Shown one piece after another: positions 15,542 through 23,642 of a stretch of 32,019 nucleotides of DNA. Each line of letters begins with the position of its first letter. The stretch's first letter is position 1. The stretch spans positions 1 to 32,019 of the forward strand of contig CADAKE010000012.1 of NCBI GenBank assembly GCA_902788445.1. Direction: 5' to 3'. Both the position numbers and the translations under genes were made by a program. The stretch is from an uncultured Eubacteriales bacterium (GTDB lineage Bacteria; Bacillota; Clostridia; Christensenellales; Aristaeellaceae). The notes under the pieces were generated by a model, which was given only the letters and a program-made list of their open reading frames with translations, ran no database searches and was not told the origin of the DNA.

Positions 15542-15620
15542 GAAAAAGCTCCTGGGTAGTTCCGGCTACTCGGGAGCTTTCGTTGGCAGGCGACCCACCA
15601 ATGTGGGCTTCTTCCGTCGC
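15542..15620 (-). ncRNA. Structured leader or small RNA ending in an intrinsic terminator, upstream of psuG
   Basis: From the predicted start near 15620 the minus-strand transcript runs into a small hairpin (CCCAC-ATT-GTGGG, near 15604-15592), a single-stranded stretch and then a strong terminator: AGCTCCCGAGTAG pairs with CTACCCAGGAGCT, followed by TTTTTCTT (15580-15542). psuG starts 77 bases further on. It is either an attenuator that must be read through to express psuG, or an independent RNA of about 80 bases. I could not match it to a known riboswitch class. Confidence 0.6.
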
Positions 15621-15626
15621 AGGTCT

Positions 15627-15655
15627 ATTGTACCCCAAGCGCGGCGGCGTGTCAA
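15627..15655 (-). promoter_or_regulatory. Sigma-A type promoter of the psuG leader
   Basis: On the minus strand TTGACA (15655-15650), 17-bp spacer, TACAAT (15632-15627). Confidence 0.85.
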
Positions 15656-15720
15656 GCAGGACGTTTATATCAGGGCAGGGCAATCGCTTACAGATTGTAT
15701 GCTGCAAGAAATCCCAGGTA

Positions 15721-15826
15721 TGTAGGGGCGGATATCATCCGCCCGCGCTAAACAATGTCATGCAAGCCATGAAAATGCTGATTGCTGCCATCCGTTTCTT
15801 TCGGGCGGATGATATCCGCCCCTACA
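15721..15826. repeat. MITE-like palindromic element, copy B
   Basis: The same ends as the element at 153-257 (TGTAGGGGCGGATAT ... ATATCCGCCCCTACA), 106 bp long, with a different interior. It lies in the 575-base space between psuG and the 7TM cyclase. The rest of that space holds the psuG leader, AT-rich sequence with no recognised feature (15827-15960), and the promoter below. Confidence 0.75.
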
Positions 15827-15960
15827 ATGATCGCAATTCTTTCTCGGTTTGCAGCTGTTTTTGTCGTAAAATTGCAATAAGCGATTTCCCTGTTTATCAG
15901 GGTACGTTTCAATGCCTGATTGAGAAAAACAAAAAATATGCTTCTTTTTGTTCAGATATC

Positions 15961-15989
15961 TGGAAAAAAGTGTATTGCTATGCTATAAT
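15961..15989 (+). promoter_or_regulatory. Probable promoter of the 7TM-PAS-GGDEF gene
   Basis: TATAAT at 15984-15989 is a perfect -10; TGGAAA at 15961-15966 (17-bp spacer) is a weak -35. It lies about 50 bases before the start codon, and the surrounding DNA is AT-rich. Confidence 0.5.
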
Positions 15990-16040
15990 CATTTTGTTCA
16001 AAATCTGCAAGCATGTATCCACTTATTTTGAGGTGATAGC

Positions 16041-17534
16041 GTGAGAATTGCGTTTTTCGCTGTTCTTATAGCGATGATAATTGCGCTGGGCGTCTGCGCG
16101 AAAAAAGCGCACCGTTCCCATAAGGCCATCGGCCGGTATGTGACGGGGCTGCTTTGCGCGCTCATCCCGCCGGTGATCGGCAACGCGATCATCATTATCT
16201 CCGGCCACCAGACGGTGTCCACCATCGGTTATTATATTTATTTCCTGGGGATGAACTGCGTGATGTGCGCGCTGGTTCACTTCACGTATGCGTACTGCGC
16301 GATGTCCGAAAAGAGAAACAAATGGAAGCTCGTGGTGTACGCCTTTCTGCTCGTTGATACCGTTCAGATGCTCTGCAACCCGATCTGGGGCCACGCTTTC
16401 AGTGTGGACGCTGTGACGGCGGACGGCTTTACCTATTATCAGCTTGTTCCTTACGCGGGCCAGGCGTTCCACCGGTTTGTGGACTATGGCATTCTGGCCG
16501 CGGTGATCCTGGTGTTTTTCATGCGGACGGTCAATTCGCCGCGCATCAACTCCGAGCGGTATTCCGTGATCCTGGTGTCGATGGTTGCGATCACGCTGTG
16601 GGAATCCTTCTATATTTTCTCCCGGACGCCGATCGACCGGTCGATGATCGGCTTTGGCGTGTTCGGTTTTCTGGTTTACTATTTCTGCCTGTATTACCGC
16701 CCCATGCGGCTGCTGGACAGTATGCTGTCCCACATCGCGTCCGCCCTGCCGGAAGCGCTGTTCTTCTTTGACGCGAGCGATAAATGCATCTGGGCGAACC
16801 AGCCGGGCATCGACCTGGTCGGGATCGAGAACGGGGATTTCGAGGTGGCGTCGGTGCGGCTCAAGAAGCTGTACGGGGAAAACATCTCCTGCGAATCCTG
16901 CCAGCACGAGATCGAGAAGGACGGCGAGGTCAAAACCTACGTGGTGGAGAAACACGAGATTATCGACGACCTGGGCCGCCTGACCGGCTCCTTCCTCAGC
17001 GTCCGGGACAACACCTCCGAGCAGATGACCCTGCGCGCCGAGGTGCATAAGGCCACGCACGACCCGCTGACCGGCGTGTATAACCGCGCTGGATACAACG
17101 TGCTCATGGGCCGGATGGAGCTTTGGAAAACCATCATGCTGCTCATTGACGGGGACTTCTTTAAAAACGTCAACGATACCTACGGCCACGAAATCGGCGA
17201 TAAGATTTTGCAGAAAATCGCCTCCACGATGAAGCGCTGCTTCCGCTCCGAAGATTTTGTCTGCCGCATCGGAGGCGACGAGTTCGTGGTGCTGATGGTG
17301 CATTCCTCGTCGGAACAGAAGGAACTGATTATCAGCCGGATCGAGCAGATCAACCGCGCCCTGAGCGACGGCGGCGACGGCCTGCCGTCCATCACGGTCA
17401 GCGTCGGCATCGCCCATGGGCGGAACGCGCATGACACGGAGGAACTGTTCGAGCACGCCGACAAGGCGCTGTATGAAACCAAGAGCAAAGGGAAGAATGG
17501 CTACACGTTCTATGAGGATTTGATTCAGGGTTGA
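16041..17534 (+). CDS. Diguanylate cyclase with 7TM sensor and PAS domain
   Basis: The 497-residue protein has seven predicted membrane segments (residues 2-220) like the histidine-kinase N-terminal 7TM module, a PAS-like domain (about 228-325, beginning HIASALPEALFFFDASDKCIWAN) and a GGDEF domain (335-497). The loop GGDEF (411-415) is intact, with DGDFFKNVND for metal binding, so c-di-GMP synthesis is likely. The RxxD inhibitory site is present (RSED, 402-405), unlike the cyclase at 4565-5527. The start is GTG at 16041, with GAGGTGA 5 bases upstream. It is monocistronic and ended by the hairpin at 17552-17580. The stimulus is unknown; the CESC pair in the PAS domain could bind a metal or react to redox. 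Confidence 0.88.
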   Translation: MRIAFFAVLIAMIIALGVCAKKAHRSHKAIGRYVTGLLCALIPPVIGNAIIIISGHQTVSTIGYYIYFLGMNCVMCALVHFTYAYCAMSEKRNKWKLVVYAFLLVDTVQMLCNPIWGHAFSVDAVTADGFTYYQLVPYAGQAFHRFVDYGILAAVILVFFMRTVNSPRINSERYSVILVSMVAITLWESFYIFSRTPIDRSMIGFGVFGFLVYYFCLYYRPMRLLDSMLSHIASALPEALFFFDASDKCIWANQPGIDLVGIENGDFEVASVRLKKLYGENISCESCQHEIEKDGEVKTYVVEKHEIIDDLGRLTGSFLSVRDNTSEQMTLRAEVHKATHDPLTGVYNRAGYNVLMGRMELWKTIMLLIDGDFFKNVNDTYGHEIGDKILQKIASTMKRCFRSEDFVCRIGGDEFVVLMVHSSSEQKELIISRIEQINRALSDGGDGLPSITVSVGIAHGRNAHDTEELFEHADKALYETKSKGKNGYTFYEDLIQG

Positions 17535-17551
17535 ATGCAAGAGATAAACAG

Positions 17552-17580
17552 CCATGGCGGGCGGACTGCCATGGTTTTTG
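17552..17580 (+). terminator. Intrinsic terminator after the 7TM cyclase
   Basis: CCATGGC (17552-17558) pairs with GCCATGG (17568-17574), followed by TTTTTG. Confidence 0.8.
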
Positions 17581-17614
17581 TTTTGATATAAGTTTATTTT
17601 TTAAACGAATGGTA

Positions 17615-17643
17615 TTGACAAAGTTTAATAATCGAATTATAAT
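17615..17643 (+). promoter_or_regulatory. Sigma-A type promoter of the phage packaging cassette
   Basis: TTGACA (17615-17620), 17-bp spacer, TATAAT (17638-17643), a perfect consensus promoter, in unusually AT-rich DNA. Just upstream GTTTA and TAAAC (within 17592-17606) form a small palindrome that could be an operator. Confidence 0.88.
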
Positions 17644-17685
17644 GTTTGCAAATCAAACTTGTGACTGAAAGCGAGGGATACAGAC

Positions 17686-17928
17686 ATGCGAGGAAAACTG
17701 AACGACCGGGACGCGAAATGCCCTTTTTTTGCCTTCCATACCCGGGAGGCCATCGCGTGCGAAAGCCTGATTCCGGACACCAAGGCGAAGATCACCTTTG
17801 AAAAGCCTAAGGGCAAGAGCCTGCACTACAATCTGTTCTGCTGCTTCAAGTATGAAAACTGCGAAATGTATCAGGCGGTTATGAAAACCTACGAGGAGGA
17901 CGACGAAAAGGGGGACTCTCTTTTGTGA
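17686..17928 (+). CDS. Small cysteine-containing protein of the phage cassette
   Basis: The 80-residue protein has a basic N-terminus and five cysteines (CPFF near residue 12, one near 25, the pair FCCF near 52 and NCEMY near 59), a spacing that suggests a bound metal. Its position ahead of the small terminase, and similar small ORFs I recall ahead of terminase genes in Clostridia, suggest a cassette-specific DNA-binding or regulatory protein; this is inference. The ATG at 17686 follows AGCGAGGGA. It is the first gene behind the consensus promoter. Confidence 0.7.
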   Translation: MRGKLNDRDAKCPFFAFHTREAIACESLIPDTKAKITFEKPKGKSLHYNLFCCFKYENCEMYQAVMKTYEEDDEKGDSLL

Positions 17929-17965
17929 GGCTGATCTGGAACAATAACGCCGGAGGTGAAGCGTA

Positions 17966-18505
17966 TTGTGCGCAGAAGCAGATAAACGCGCGGCAAAGCA
18001 GCGCTATTTAACGGAAGAGATTTCCCTGTCCGCGCTGTCAAAGGAAACGGGCATTCCCTATTCCACCCTGAAAACCTGGCGGAAAAAGGAAAACTGGGAT
18101 CAGGAACGCTCAAGCATTGAAAACGAAGCGTTCAAAAAAGCGGCAGTCCGGGCGGTGAACAAGAAAGCCAAGGAACTGTGCAAGCTGCTGGAGGCGTCGG
18201 ACGAACTGGAAAAGGCGCTGCTCCTGGCGGCGAAAGCCTTTTCCGCGTACCTGGAAGGGGAGGGCGGCAGCGAGATCCTCACCGACAAAAAGACCTGGGC
18301 GGATAACCTGAACCACATCGTGGCGGCCATCGGCAAACAGGCGGAAACGCGGATGATGCTCTCCGGCATCATGGCCAAGGACGAGGAAGAAAAAATCGCC
18401 CTCATGCGCCGCAAGCAAACCCTGGAGGAACGCAAGGAACGGCAGGAGGCGGCGGGCGGCATCGGCATTGTGCTGGACGCGGGGACGGAGGAACTTTCGC
18501 AATGA
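17966..18505 (+). CDS. Phage terminase small subunit-like protein
   Basis: The 179-residue protein starts with a helix-turn-helix (LSALSKETGIPYSTLKTWRKKENW, about residues 21-44), followed by a long helical region that ends in a charged coiled coil (KDEEEKIALMRRKQTLEERKERQE). This is the layout of small terminase subunits, which recognise DNA at packaging start. TTG at 17966 is the start, because GGAGGTGA sits 6 bases before it and no ATG is near. The terminase large subunit follows after a simple-repeat hairpin. A transposase-like or phage-regulator HTH is less likely, given the next genes. Confidence 0.75.
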   Translation: MCAEADKRAAKQRYLTEEISLSALSKETGIPYSTLKTWRKKENWDQERSSIENEAFKKAAVRAVNKKAKELCKLLEASDELEKALLLAAKAFSAYLEGEGGSEILTDKKTWADNLNHIVAAIGKQAETRMMLSGIMAKDEEEKIALMRRKQTLEERKERQEAAGGIGIVLDAGTEELSQ

Positions 18506-18511
18506 CAGCAG

Positions 18512-18598
18512 GGAAGATAGGAGATAGAAGAGAGGAGATAGGAGATGAATATAGATGACAAAAAACTCCTCACTCCTCACTCTTCACTCCTAACTCTC
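18512..18598. repeat. Simple-repeat hairpin, copy 5, overlapping the start of the large terminase
   Basis: The left arm has GATAGGAGATA units (18514-18546), the right arm ACTCCTCACTCCTCACTC units (18564-18598). The two arms are of different flavours, so pairing is only partial. The left arm ends GGAGATAGGAGATG and so supplies a ribosome site and an ATG (18545); the right arm encodes the first residues after it. Confidence 0.65.
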
Positions 18599-19975
18599 AA
18601 AATGCCCCCGCCCAATCCCCGGCAGCGCATGTTCTTCCAGGCGAAGCAGAAGTACGTGATCTTCGGCGGGGCCAGGGGCGGGGGAAAAAGCTGGGCGGTG
18701 CGGTGGAAAGCGGTGCTGATGTGCTGCAAGTATCCGGGCATCCGCGTTTTGATTATGCGCAGGAGCTATCCGGAACTGCTGGCGAATCACATCAACCCGC
18801 TGAAAACCCTGCTGCACGGCTTCGCCAGCTACAACGGCACGGAGCACGAATTCCGTTTCCCCAATGGCAGCACGATCAAGTTCATGTACTGCGCCGGGGA
18901 CGATGACCTGCTCAACATCCAGGGCCACGAATACGACGTGATCTGCATCGACGAGGCGACCCAGATGACGGAGTATCAAATCAAAACCATTGCCGCCTGC
19001 GTGCGCGGAGTGAACAGCTTCCCCAAGCGCCTGTACATGACCTGCAACCCCGGCGGGAAAGGGCACCAGTACATCAAGCGCCTGAAGGAAGGCCGGTTCA
19101 AGGATGGGGAAAAGCCGGAGGATTATGTGTTCATCCAGTCCCTGGTCACGGACAATCTGGTGCTGATGCGGCAGCAGCCGGACTACATCGAGCAGCTGAA
19201 AGCCCTGCCGCCCAAGATGCGCGACGCCTGGCTGTATGGCAACTGGGACATCTACGAGGGACAGTTCTTCGAGGAGTTTACCGACGACCCGGCCCATTAC
19301 CAGGACAAAAGGTTCACTCATGTTATCGCGCCGTTCGACCCGCCCGCGGGCTGGAAAATCTACCGCTCCTTCGACTGGGGCTACGCGAAGCCCTTCTCCT
19401 GCGCCTGGTGGGCGGTGGACTACGATGGGGTGGTGTACCGCATCCTGGAATTGTACGGCTGCCGGAAGGATCAGGACGGGCAGGACGTGCCGAACGAGGG
19501 CGTCAAGTGGGTGGACGACAAAATCTTTTCCGAGATCGCGCGGATGGAGCGGGAGCACCCCTGGCTGAGAGGCAGGCAGATTCAGGGCGTGGCTGACCCC
19601 AGCATCTGGGCGGGGGAGGAGAGCGGCGTGAGCCGCTACGACGCGGCGGTGAAACATCGCGTATATTTTGAAAAAGGGAACAACGACCGCATCCCCGGCT
19701 GGATGCAGTGCCATTACCGGCTGGCCTTCGATGAGAACGGGTATCCGATGATGTACGTGTTCCATACCTGCCAGGCGTTCATCCGCACCATCCCACTGCT
19801 GTGCTATGACCCGCGCGAATCGGAGGATCTGGACAGCAGCCAGGAGGATCACGCGGCGGATGAATGGCGGTATTTCTGCATGAACAATCCCATCCAGCCC
19901 AGAAGAGAACAGCAAAAAGCAGACGCGGGCTTTGACCCGCTGAACATGTTTGCCAGGAGGAGGAAAAGAAAATGA
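18545..19975 (+). CDS. Phage terminase large subunit
   Basis: The 476-residue packaging motor has an ATPase half with Walker A GGARGGGKS (41-49) and Walker B DVICIDEAT (131-139), and a nuclease half with the RNase H-type acidic residues in SFDWGYAKP (Asp277), VADPSIW (Asp351) and EDHAADEW (Asp435/439). All parts needed for DNA translocation and cutting look intact. Residues 1-20 are encoded by the simple-repeat hairpin; an alternative start at 18602 (MPPPNPRQRMFF) gives the usual family N-terminus. The TerL stop overlaps the portal start by 4 bases (ATGA). GC and codon use look like those of the chromosomal genes around it. Confidence 0.93.
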   Translation: MNIDDKKLLTPHSSLLTLKMPPPNPRQRMFFQAKQKYVIFGGARGGGKSWAVRWKAVLMCCKYPGIRVLIMRRSYPELLANHINPLKTLLHGFASYNGTEHEFRFPNGSTIKFMYCAGDDDLLNIQGHEYDVICIDEATQMTEYQIKTIAACVRGVNSFPKRLYMTCNPGGKGHQYIKRLKEGRFKDGEKPEDYVFIQSLVTDNLVLMRQQPDYIEQLKALPPKMRDAWLYGNWDIYEGQFFEEFTDDPAHYQDKRFTHVIAPFDPPAGWKIYRSFDWGYAKPFSCAWWAVDYDGVVYRILELYGCRKDQDGQDVPNEGVKWVDDKIFSEIARMEREHPWLRGRQIQGVADPSIWAGEESGVSRYDAAVKHRVYFEKGNNDRIPGWMQCHYRLAFDENGYPMMYVFHTCQAFIRTIPLLCYDPRESEDLDSSQEDHAADEWRYFCMNNPIQPRREQQKADAGFDPLNMFARRRKRK

Positions 19976-21795
19976 ATGAACGCATGACCCGGGAAAGAAT
20001 CCTGGAGGCCGGCAAGACATTGAAAAAGTACAAGGCAGGCAAGGCGCGGCTGGAAGCCCGGCTGGTTGCCGACGAGCAATGGTGGAAGGGCCACGCCTGG
20101 GACACCATGCTGGAGCAGGGCAATCCCGGCGCGGCGAAGCGCTCCACCAAATGGCTGGTGAACGTGATCATGGGCAAGCATTCCGACATGATGGACGCCT
20201 ACCCCGAGCCCGTCATCCTGCCCCGGGAACAGGGCGACGAGGACGAGGCCCGCAGGCTCACCAGCATCCTGCCCGTGGTGCTGGAGCAGAACCACTTCGA
20301 GGAAGTGTATAGCAAGCAGGCATGGGAAAAGAACAAGCACGGCACGGCGGTCTACGCCGTGTACTGGGACAGCGGGAAGCTGAACGGCCTGGGGGATGTA
20401 ACCGTATGCGGCATCGACCTGGCGAACCTCTTCTGGGAGCCGGGCGTGGAGGACATTCAAAAGAGCCGCAACGTGTTTCTGATTTCCGTACTGGACCGGG
20501 AAACGCTGGCGCAGCGCTATCCGCAGCTGCAAAACGTCAACCTGCAATCGGACTTCGCTCTGCCCCAGTACCGCACGGAGGACGCTTCCGGCAGGGCCAA
20601 CAAAGCCATGGTGGTGGACTGGTATTACCACACCGAAGTGGGCGGGCAAAGGCTGCTGCAATACTGCAAATTCGTGGGCGATACCGTGCTCTACGCCAGC
20701 GAGGACGACCCGGCGATGCAGGGCCAGGGCTGGTACGCGGATGGGGAATACCCCTTCGTGCTGGACGTGCTGTTCCCGCAAAAGGAAAGCCCAGTAGGCT
20801 GGGGCTACATCGACCTGGGCCGCGACACCCAGGAGGAAATCGACCTGCTGAACCAGGCTATCACCATCAATGCCTGCGCGGGCGCGATTCCCCGCTACTT
20901 CCGCCGCCGGGATTCCGCCATCAACCTGGAACAATTCCTGGACTTCACCAATCCCGTGATCGAGGTGGAAGGGGGCCTGAGCGACACGGACATGGTGCCG
21001 GTGCAGCATTACGCGCTGGACGGCATCTATGTGCAGCACCTGAACAATAAGATCGAGGAACTCAAGCAGACCTGCGGCAACCAAGACGTATCCAACGGCA
21101 TCACCTCCGGCGTCACCGCCGCCAGCGGCATCGCCGCGCAGATGGAGGCTGCGGGCCGCACCAGCCGCGACAGCAACCGGGGCACCTACCGCGCGTACAG
21201 CCGCATCCTGGAAAAGGTGATCGAGCGCATCCGGCAGTTCTACGACGTGCCGCGCACCTTCCGCATCCTGGGCGAAAACGCGGCGTATGAGTTCGTGCGC
21301 TATGACAATTCCGGCCTCATCTTACAGCCCAATCCGCCGCTGGCCGGGCTGGATATGGGCTGGCGCAAGCCGGTTTTTGATATCCAGGTCAGCGCGCAGA
21401 AGCAGAACGCTTACAGCAAAATGGCCCAGAACGAACTGGCCTTGCAGCTGCTCGGCGCGGGCGTGTTCAATCCCCAGCTTTCCGAGCAGAGCGCGATGCT
21501 GCTTTCCATGATGGATTTCAGCAAGAAGGACGAGCTGCTGCGCAGCATCCAGCAGCAGGGCCTGGCCCGGCAGATGCTGGCCATGTGGCAGCAGATGGCG
21601 CTGGAGCTGGCCCAGCGCTACGAGCCCGACACCGCAGAGCGCATGGCGATGGCCGTCATGAGCGCGGCGGGCGAGGTGGTTGCGGATACGCCGCCCAAAG
21701 AAATCCCCGACCTGGACGAAACCGCAGACCCCGGCAATACCCGGCCCATGCAGCGGGCAAAAGAATTTGCCCGCGAAGTGAGCCAGCCGGAATAA
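19972..21795 (+). CDS. Phage portal protein
   Basis: The 607-residue protein has the features of large P22-type portal proteins. The N-terminal region contains WWKGHAWDTMLEQGN and TKWLVNVIMGKHSDMM; the middle shows a long alpha-beta wing and stem (DLGRDTQEEIDLLNQAITINACAG, ITSGVTAASGIAAQMEAAGRTSRDSN); the end is a helical barrel-like tail. Portals form the ring through which DNA enters a capsid. The start overlaps the end of the terminase gene (ATGA). It is ended by a strong terminator, and no protease, capsid, head-tail or tail gene follows: the next gene is a MATE exporter. So the packaging unit is isolated. Confidence 0.9.
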   Translation: MNERMTRERILEAGKTLKKYKAGKARLEARLVADEQWWKGHAWDTMLEQGNPGAAKRSTKWLVNVIMGKHSDMMDAYPEPVILPREQGDEDEARRLTSILPVVLEQNHFEEVYSKQAWEKNKHGTAVYAVYWDSGKLNGLGDVTVCGIDLANLFWEPGVEDIQKSRNVFLISVLDRETLAQRYPQLQNVNLQSDFALPQYRTEDASGRANKAMVVDWYYHTEVGGQRLLQYCKFVGDTVLYASEDDPAMQGQGWYADGEYPFVLDVLFPQKESPVGWGYIDLGRDTQEEIDLLNQAITINACAGAIPRYFRRRDSAINLEQFLDFTNPVIEVEGGLSDTDMVPVQHYALDGIYVQHLNNKIEELKQTCGNQDVSNGITSGVTAASGIAAQMEAAGRTSRDSNRGTYRAYSRILEKVIERIRQFYDVPRTFRILGENAAYEFVRYDNSGLILQPNPPLAGLDMGWRKPVFDIQVSAQKQNAYSKMAQNELALQLLGAGVFNPQLSEQSAMLLSMMDFSKKDELLRSIQQQGLARQMLAMWQQMALELAQRYEPDTAERMAMAVMSAAGEVVADTPPKEIPDLDETADPGNTRPMQRAKEFAREVSQPE

Positions 21796-21800
21796 ATAAC

Positions 21801-21838
21801 ACCGCAGAGGAGCGTCTGTTTCCTCTGCGGTTTCTTGT
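21801..21838 (+). terminator. Intrinsic terminator of the phage cassette
   Basis: CCGCAGAGGA (21802-21811) pairs perfectly with TCCTCTGCGG (21821-21830), followed by TTTCTTGTT. Confidence 0.85.
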
Positions 21839-21856
21839 TGACTACATTGCCTGCCA

Positions 21857-21926
21857 GGGGAAGGCTTTTGACGGGTTCTCATCATCCCTATTCCCTACTC
21901 CCTAACCCCTATCCCCTCATCCCTCA
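21857..21926. repeat. Half copy of the element at 3142-3300
   Basis: GGGGAAGGCTTTTG followed by CCCTATTCCCTACTCCCTAACCCCT runs. It matches the right half of the element at 3236-3292 (GGAAGGCTTTTG, then CCCTATTCCCTAATCCCT). The left arm is missing; the terminator of the phage cassette stands in its place. Confidence 0.6.
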
Positions 21927-21995
21927 TAACAGAACAACCCACCGCTTTTGATGGCTGTGCTTGGCGGCATAGCCATTTTTGCGCAAAAAAGATCA

Positions 21996-22024
21996 TTTAC
22001 GGAATTTGAATCTTCTGGTATACT
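21996..22024 (+). promoter_or_regulatory. Probable promoter of the MATE gene
   Basis: TTTACG (21996-22001), 17-bp spacer, TATACT (22019-22024). It lies inside the longer open frame, which argues that translation starts downstream at 22050. Confidence 0.6.
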
Positions 22025-22049
22025 GTCGACAGCGGATGAAAAAGGGGTG

Positions 22050-23417
22050 ATGCCTTTGGAAATCAAACCGGCTGTGATTGACAAAAAAGTGTTTTATGAC
22101 CGGCTGAGGAAGCTGGCGCTGCCGATTGCGCTGCAAAGCCTGATGCTGGCGGCGGTGGCGGCGGGGGACGCGCTGATGCTGGGCCGCATCGCGCAGGACG
22201 AAATGACGGCAGTGTCGCTGGCGACGCAGATTCAGTTCGTGCAGAATATGTTCCTGTCGGCTGCCACGGCGGCGGGGGCGATTTTGGGCGCGCAGTATTG
22301 GGGCAAGGGCGACACAGCTACCATCCAAAGCCTGTTCAATCGGATGCTGCGTTTCTGCGGATTGATTTCGCTGCTGTTCTTCACGGCCTGCGAGGCGGTT
22401 CCCGAACTGCTGATGCGCATTTTCACCCATGACGGGCCGCTGATCGCCATCGGCAGCGCGTACCTGCGCGTCGCGGGTGTTTCTTACCTGATTACCGGCG
22501 TTTCCCAGTGTTACCTGACCACCATGAAAGTGACCGACCACGTGGCGCCCAGCGCGTGGATTTCTTCAGCGGCGGTCGTGATCAATATTATCCTGAACGC
22601 CATCTTTATTTTCGGTCTGCTCGGCGCGCCGAAGATGCAGGCCCGGGGCGCGGCGCTGGCAACGACCCTGGCCCGTGTGATGGAGTTGGCGCTATGCCTG
22701 GGCGTATCCGCTGGAAAGGATTATGTGCGCCCGGCCTGGAGCCGCTTCCTGGAGCGGAATAAACAACTGAGCGCGGATTTCCGGCGGCAGTGCCTGCCGC
22801 TGCTGGGCGGCGGCTTGTTCTGGGGCGTGGGCTTTACGAGCTATACCGCCATCATGGGCCACATGGGCGCGGACGCGGCGGCAGCCAATTCCGTGGCGGC
22901 GGTGGTGCGCGATTTGATCTGCTGCGTATGCAACGGCATCGGCAGCGCGGCGGGCATCATGGTGGGGAACGAATTGGGCGCGGGCCGCCTGGACATGGGC
23001 AAGGCCTACGGCATCAAGCTGAAAAACATCTCCTATGTGATCGGCTTTGCTTCCACGGCGGTGGTGCTGGCCCTGACGCCGCTGGTGGTCCGCATGGTGA
23101 TATTGACCGACGAAGCGCGGCAATACCTGACCGGGATGATGGTCATTATGGCGGTGTACATGATCGGCCGCTGTGTGAACACCGTCACCATCAACGGCGT
23201 GCTGGACGGCGGGGGAGACACGCTGTTTGACATGTACAGCCTGGCGGTGTGCATGTGGGGCATCGCCATCCCCCTGGCGCTGCTGGGCGGCTTCGTGTTC
23301 CACTGGCCTGTGCTCGCCGTCTACGCCTGCACCTGCCTGGACGAGGTGGGCAAAATTCCCTGGGTCATGGCGCGGTTCAGAAAGTACAAATGGGTCAAAA
23401 ATCTCACAAGGAAGTGA
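22050..23417 (+). CDS. MATE family multidrug/metabolite exporter
   Basis: The 455-residue protein has 12 predicted membrane segments in two similar halves, as in MATE transporters. The N-terminal half opens LRKLALPIALQSLMLAAVAAGDALMLGRI, the usual MATE start, and the second half starts at about residue 250 (QCLPLLGGGLFWGVGFTSYTAIMGHMG). MATE pumps export drugs or metabolites using a Na+ or H+ gradient; the substrate is unknown. The open frame extends 34 codons further upstream but crosses the promoter at 21996-22024. ATG 22050 has AAGGGGTG immediately upstream (tight spacing); TTG at 22056 would have better spacing. It is followed by a simple-repeat hairpin. Confidence 0.92.
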   Translation: MPLEIKPAVIDKKVFYDRLRKLALPIALQSLMLAAVAAGDALMLGRIAQDEMTAVSLATQIQFVQNMFLSAATAAGAILGAQYWGKGDTATIQSLFNRMLRFCGLISLLFFTACEAVPELLMRIFTHDGPLIAIGSAYLRVAGVSYLITGVSQCYLTTMKVTDHVAPSAWISSAAVVINIILNAIFIFGLLGAPKMQARGAALATTLARVMELALCLGVSAGKDYVRPAWSRFLERNKQLSADFRRQCLPLLGGGLFWGVGFTSYTAIMGHMGADAAAANSVAAVVRDLICCVCNGIGSAAGIMVGNELGAGRLDMGKAYGIKLKNISYVIGFASTAVVLALTPLVVRMVILTDEARQYLTGMMVIMAVYMIGRCVNTVTINGVLDGGGDTLFDMYSLAVCMWGIAIPLALLGGFVFHWPVLAVYACTCLDEVGKIPWVMARFRKYKWVKNLTRK

Positions 23418-23462
23418 AAGAGCAATCATTGTTCAGGTGAACCGTGATACGCCTTGATAACC

Positions 23463-23570
23463 GGGTGTGGAGTGTGGAGAGTGGAGTGTGGAGTTATAAG
23501 ATCGTTTTGCCAACTCAACTATTTCATCTTTAAAAATGGAAATCATATTTCAACTCCACACTCCACACTT
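23463..23570. repeat. Intergenic hairpin with simple-repeat arms, copy 6
   Basis: The left arm repeats GTGGAGTGTGGAGAGTGGAG units (23465-23494); the right arm is AACTCCACACTCCACACTTC (23551-23570). They pair around a 55-base AT-rich loop. This is the third unit flavour (GTGGAGT). It lies between the MATE and GH3 genes. Confidence 0.7.
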
Positions 23571-23642
23571 CGCTACAACAGCCTTCCTTCAATGATGAAT
23601 GATCAACTACAAAGAATAAAAAACAGAAAGGGAGAGATTCAC

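Noticed and set aside
18590-21084. Long minus-strand open frames over the terminase and portal genes
   Set aside because: Plus-strand frames carry intact Walker and nuclease motifs; the minus frames are compositional mirrors without ribosome sites.
17615-21838. Complete prophage
   Set aside because: No integrase, capsid, tail, lysis or attachment-site duplication could be found within the window.
21948-22049. N-terminal extension of the MATE protein
   Set aside because: The promoter at 21996-22024 lies inside it, and MATE proteins begin near the chosen start.
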